The notes beneath the pieces are model-generated. The model worked only from the letters and a program-made list of their open reading frames with translations. It made no database searches and was not told the origin of the DNA. This document shows positions 5,258-5,847 of a stretch of 5,847 bases of DNA, piece after piece. Each line of letters starts with the position of its first letter. Position 1 is the first letter of the stretch. Source of the stretch: Lachnoclostridium sp. UBA7097 (GTDB taxonomy: Bacteria; Bacillota; Clostridia; Lachnospirales; Lachnospiraceae); NCBI GenBank assembly GCA_002499945.1, contig DKYP01000194.1, positions 1 to 5,847 on the forward strand. Reading direction: 5' to 3'. The position numbers and the translations under genes are program-made.

Positions 5258-5806
5258 ATGCTTGAAGTTAAACCTTATAACAGGCAGTTTGCGTATGCGT
5301 ATGCAGCAAAATGGGCTTTTGGGCGCAATCCGTTATTTTATAATTTTACAGGTATTGGCGGTGACTGTACAAGTTTTGTATCCCAGTGTATTTATGCAGG
5401 ATGCTGTGAAATGAATTATAATAAATATAATGGCTGGTATTATACAGATGTTAATGACCGCTCGCCTTCATGGACCAGTGTATCATTTTTTTATGATTTC
5501 ATGGTTACAAATAAATCAAATGGCCCTTTTGGTTATGAAACAAATATAGATAGCCTTGAAATCGGGGATGTTGTACAGCTTAGAAATGAGATGGACAGAT
5601 ATTACCATACTTTAATAGTGACTGGTTTTGATGATAACAATGTTCTTGTAAGCGCCCATTCTGATGATGCTTTTAACAGAAGGCTTGACAGTTATATTTA
5701 TGCAGCAGGTGCACGTTATATACACATTGAAGGGGTAAGGGAGTATGTGAAAAATATGGAAGTGTGTTTTAAAAACTTTTATCAGGGAATAAGCCTTCAT
5801 TCATAA
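5258..5806 (+). CDS. Amidase_6 (CHAP-like) domain protein
   Basis: The 182-residue protein resembles the putative amidase domain family (PF12671), cysteine hydrolases of the NlpC/P60-CHAP superfold found widely in Clostridia and Bacilli. It opens with the family pattern YNR..AYAYAAKWA (7-20), then GGDCTSFVSQC (34-44) containing the presumed nucleophile C37. EIGDVVQL (101-108) precedes YHTLIVTG (116-123) with candidate catalytic His117; H134 follows in a VSAHS segment. The domain occupies almost the whole protein. There is no signal peptide, transmembrane segment or cell-wall-binding repeat, which is notable for a presumed peptidoglycan or peptide amidase and suggests a cytoplasmic, forespore or lysis-released role. 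The start is supported by GAGGT (5247-5251), 6 nt before ATG 5258. The fold call is good; the substrate is unknown. Confidence 0.75.
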   Translation: MLEVKPYNRQFAYAYAAKWAFGRNPLFYNFTGIGGDCTSFVSQCIYAGCCEMNYNKYNGWYYTDVNDRSPSWTSVSFFYDFMVTNKSNGPFGYETNIDSLEIGDVVQLRNEMDRYYHTLIVTGFDDNNVLVSAHSDDAFNRRLDSYIYAAGARYIHIEGVREYVKNMEVCFKNFYQGISLHS

Positions 5807-5847
5807 TGCGGCTGTATGGCATTATCTTCAATTAGTCTTTTGAAAAT
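5797..5847 (-). CDS. Possible C-terminal tail of a convergent gene (partial)
   Basis: On the minus strand, one frame is open from the window edge to a TGA at 5797-5799 and reads IFKRLIEDNAIQPHYE; the other two minus frames stop within 18 bases. The composition looks protein-like, but 16 codons give no family. If real, it overlaps the end of the amidase-like gene by 10 bp. Confidence 0.35.
   Translation of the reverse strand: MFKRLIEDNAIQPHYE
5803..5825 (+). terminator. Candidate stem-loop terminator after the amidase-like gene
   Basis: ATAATGC (5803-5809) pairs with GCATTAT (5819-5825) around a 9-nt loop, and the stem includes the stop codon. The stem is AT-rich and the nearest T-run (TCTTTT) is about 10 nt further on, so this is weak. 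It would lie inside the possible minus-strand gene tail. Confidence 0.3.

Noticed and set aside
1..5847. CRISPR arrays, tRNA or rRNA genes
   Set aside because: No regularly spaced repeats and no tRNA-like or rRNA-like sequences were seen on either strand.

Overview
The window is AT-rich, low-GC DNA with heavy ATA/AGA codon use, Shine-Dalgarno-type starts and BlaI, TrmB, AI-2E-exporter and Amidase_6 family genes. Together these suggest a Firmicute of the class Clostridia, probably a Lachnospiraceae-like gut anaerobe. This is inference from composition and gene content; no rRNA or marker phylogeny is available.

Layout from left to right. Positions 1-240 hold a possible gene tail and an AT-rich leader with a small hairpin. 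Positions 241-1734 (+) encode a three-domain NeuB/SAF/cupin sialic-acid-synthase-family protein, followed by a strong stem-loop terminator. Positions 1735-2477 hold no intact gene. They contain a good sigma-A promoter (1962-1990) and then a compact, more GC-rich element of about 385 bp (about 2045-2429). This element is bounded by two hairpins of identical geometry and filled with strong stems, and I interpret it as an ORF-less IS200/IS605-type element carrying a HEARO/omega-RNA-like structured RNA. Positions 2478-2888 (+) encode a BlaI/MecI-family repressor whose promoter appears to have been separated from it by that insertion. Positions 3036-4343 (+) encode an AI-2E/PerM-family membrane protein. 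It converges on trmB (4355-5005, -) across an 11-bp gap served by one shared stem-loop. Positions 5258-5806 (+) encode a small Amidase_6 (CHAP-like) protein with no signal peptide. A possible gene tail enters from the right edge on the minus strand.

The genes do not form one pathway. The neuB-like gene belongs to surface-glycan biosynthesis, trmB is housekeeping tRNA modification, the AI-2E-family protein is a permease, and the amidase is a predicted peptide or cell-wall hydrolase. The BlaI-type regulator has no BlaR1 sensor or beta-lactamase beside it here. The part most worth a second look is the orphan RNA-bearing element and its position in the 5' leader of the regulator.
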